22,630 nucleotides of DNA from positions 1 to 22,630 of the forward strand of contig BNVB01000038.1 of assembly GCA_025997795.1 (NCBI GenBank), read 5' to 3'. The DNA comes from Spirochaetia bacterium (lineage in GTDB: Bacteria > Spirochaetota > Spirochaetia > Treponematales > Breznakiellaceae). Both the position numbers and the translations under genes were made by a program. Shown piece by piece: positions 22,440 to 22,630 of the stretch (position 1 is the stretch's first letter; each line of letters begins with the position of its first letter). The notes under the pieces were generated by a model. That model had not been told where the DNA came from, did no database searches, and was given only the letters and a program-made list of their open reading frames with translations.

Positions 22440-22630
22440 TTATGCCGAAACCATAATGCGCTTTGCCAGTTCCCGGCTCAACGCGATCCTGGAATCCTTG
22501 ATCGAAACGATAAGATTTTCCCCCAGCCGCGACACTACCTGTACCTCGCTCCCGGCGGTAAAACCCAGACTTTCAAGCCGTTTTTTAAGATCAGCAGCGC
22601 CCCCGACCCGCCTGACGGCTTGAAAGTCTG
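22440..22630 (-). CDS. feoA: second FeoA-domain protein (5'-truncated by window edge)
   Basis: The minus strand is open to the right edge, giving 62 residues plus stop. Readable segments include VRRVGGAADLKKRLESLGFT, AGSEVQVVSRLGENLIVSIK and DSRIALSRELAKRIMV. This is the FeoA core (LxxLGF, then GxxVxVVxxxGxNLIVxIxxxRxAL). It differs clearly from the adjacent feoA, so the two are not a recent duplication. The start lies outside the window. It is the upstream member of the feo operon seen here. Confidence 0.85.
   Translation of the reverse strand, partial: DFQAVRRVGGAADLKKRLESLGFTAGSEVQVVSRLGENLIVSIKDSRIALSRELAKRIMVSA

Overview
The window reads as a chromosomal segment of a spirochaete, most likely a Treponema-like member of Treponemataceae. 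The gene styles (GyrA, ThyX, the cyclase family with a spirochaete-type N-terminal domain) and the outer-membrane TonB receptor suggest this, but no rRNA or other marker gene confirms it. Coding density is very high. No tRNA, rRNA, insertion sequence, phage gene or CRISPR array was seen, and no stretch over 300 bases lacks a gene.

Layout. 1-3770 (+): the 3' part of gyrA, a zinc-ribbon/TM2 membrane protein and a PfkB sugar kinase. 3767-4700 (-): a small two-helix membrane protein translationally coupled to an ECF sigma factor. 4794-6760 (-): two overlapping genes for divergent class III nucleotide-cyclase-like proteins. 6804-7925 (+): a lipoprotein HExxH aminopeptidase. 7927-12918 (-): a cobalamin-uptake operon (TonB receptor, binding lipoprotein, permease, ATPase; btuB-F-C-D order) behind a cobalamin riboswitch with its own terminator. 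12952-15006 (-): a zinc-less MDR oxidoreductase and an EamA transporter. 15073-15714 (+): an LUD-domain protein ending at a strong terminator. 15775-18077: a GNAT acetyltransferase divergent from a flavin-binding protein plus a second PfkB kinase, with a duplicated palindrome between them. 18116-19866 (-): thyX overlapping a sugar nucleotidyltransferase gene. 19938-22630 (-): a ferrous iron uptake operon (feoA partial, feoA, feoB, small Cys-rich membrane protein).

How the genes work together. Two nutrient-import systems stand out. One takes B12 across the outer membrane (TonB receptor) and inner membrane (BtuFCD) under riboswitch control. The other is a four-gene Feo system for Fe(II). The remaining genes are small, mostly unrelated units.

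Most unusual observations. (1) The paired cyclase-like proteins have complementary active-site losses: one keeps both metal aspartates, the other keeps the transition-state asparagine. This resembles the C1/C2 halves of mammalian adenylyl cyclase. (2) A GC-rich repeat with an identical 27-bp core lies inside two unrelated genes, with a diverged tandem copy in a third. It is read in different frames and always sits at a loop or linker. (3) At least three genes have a -10 box only 5-6 bases before the ATG and no Shine-Dalgarno, suggesting leaderless mRNAs.
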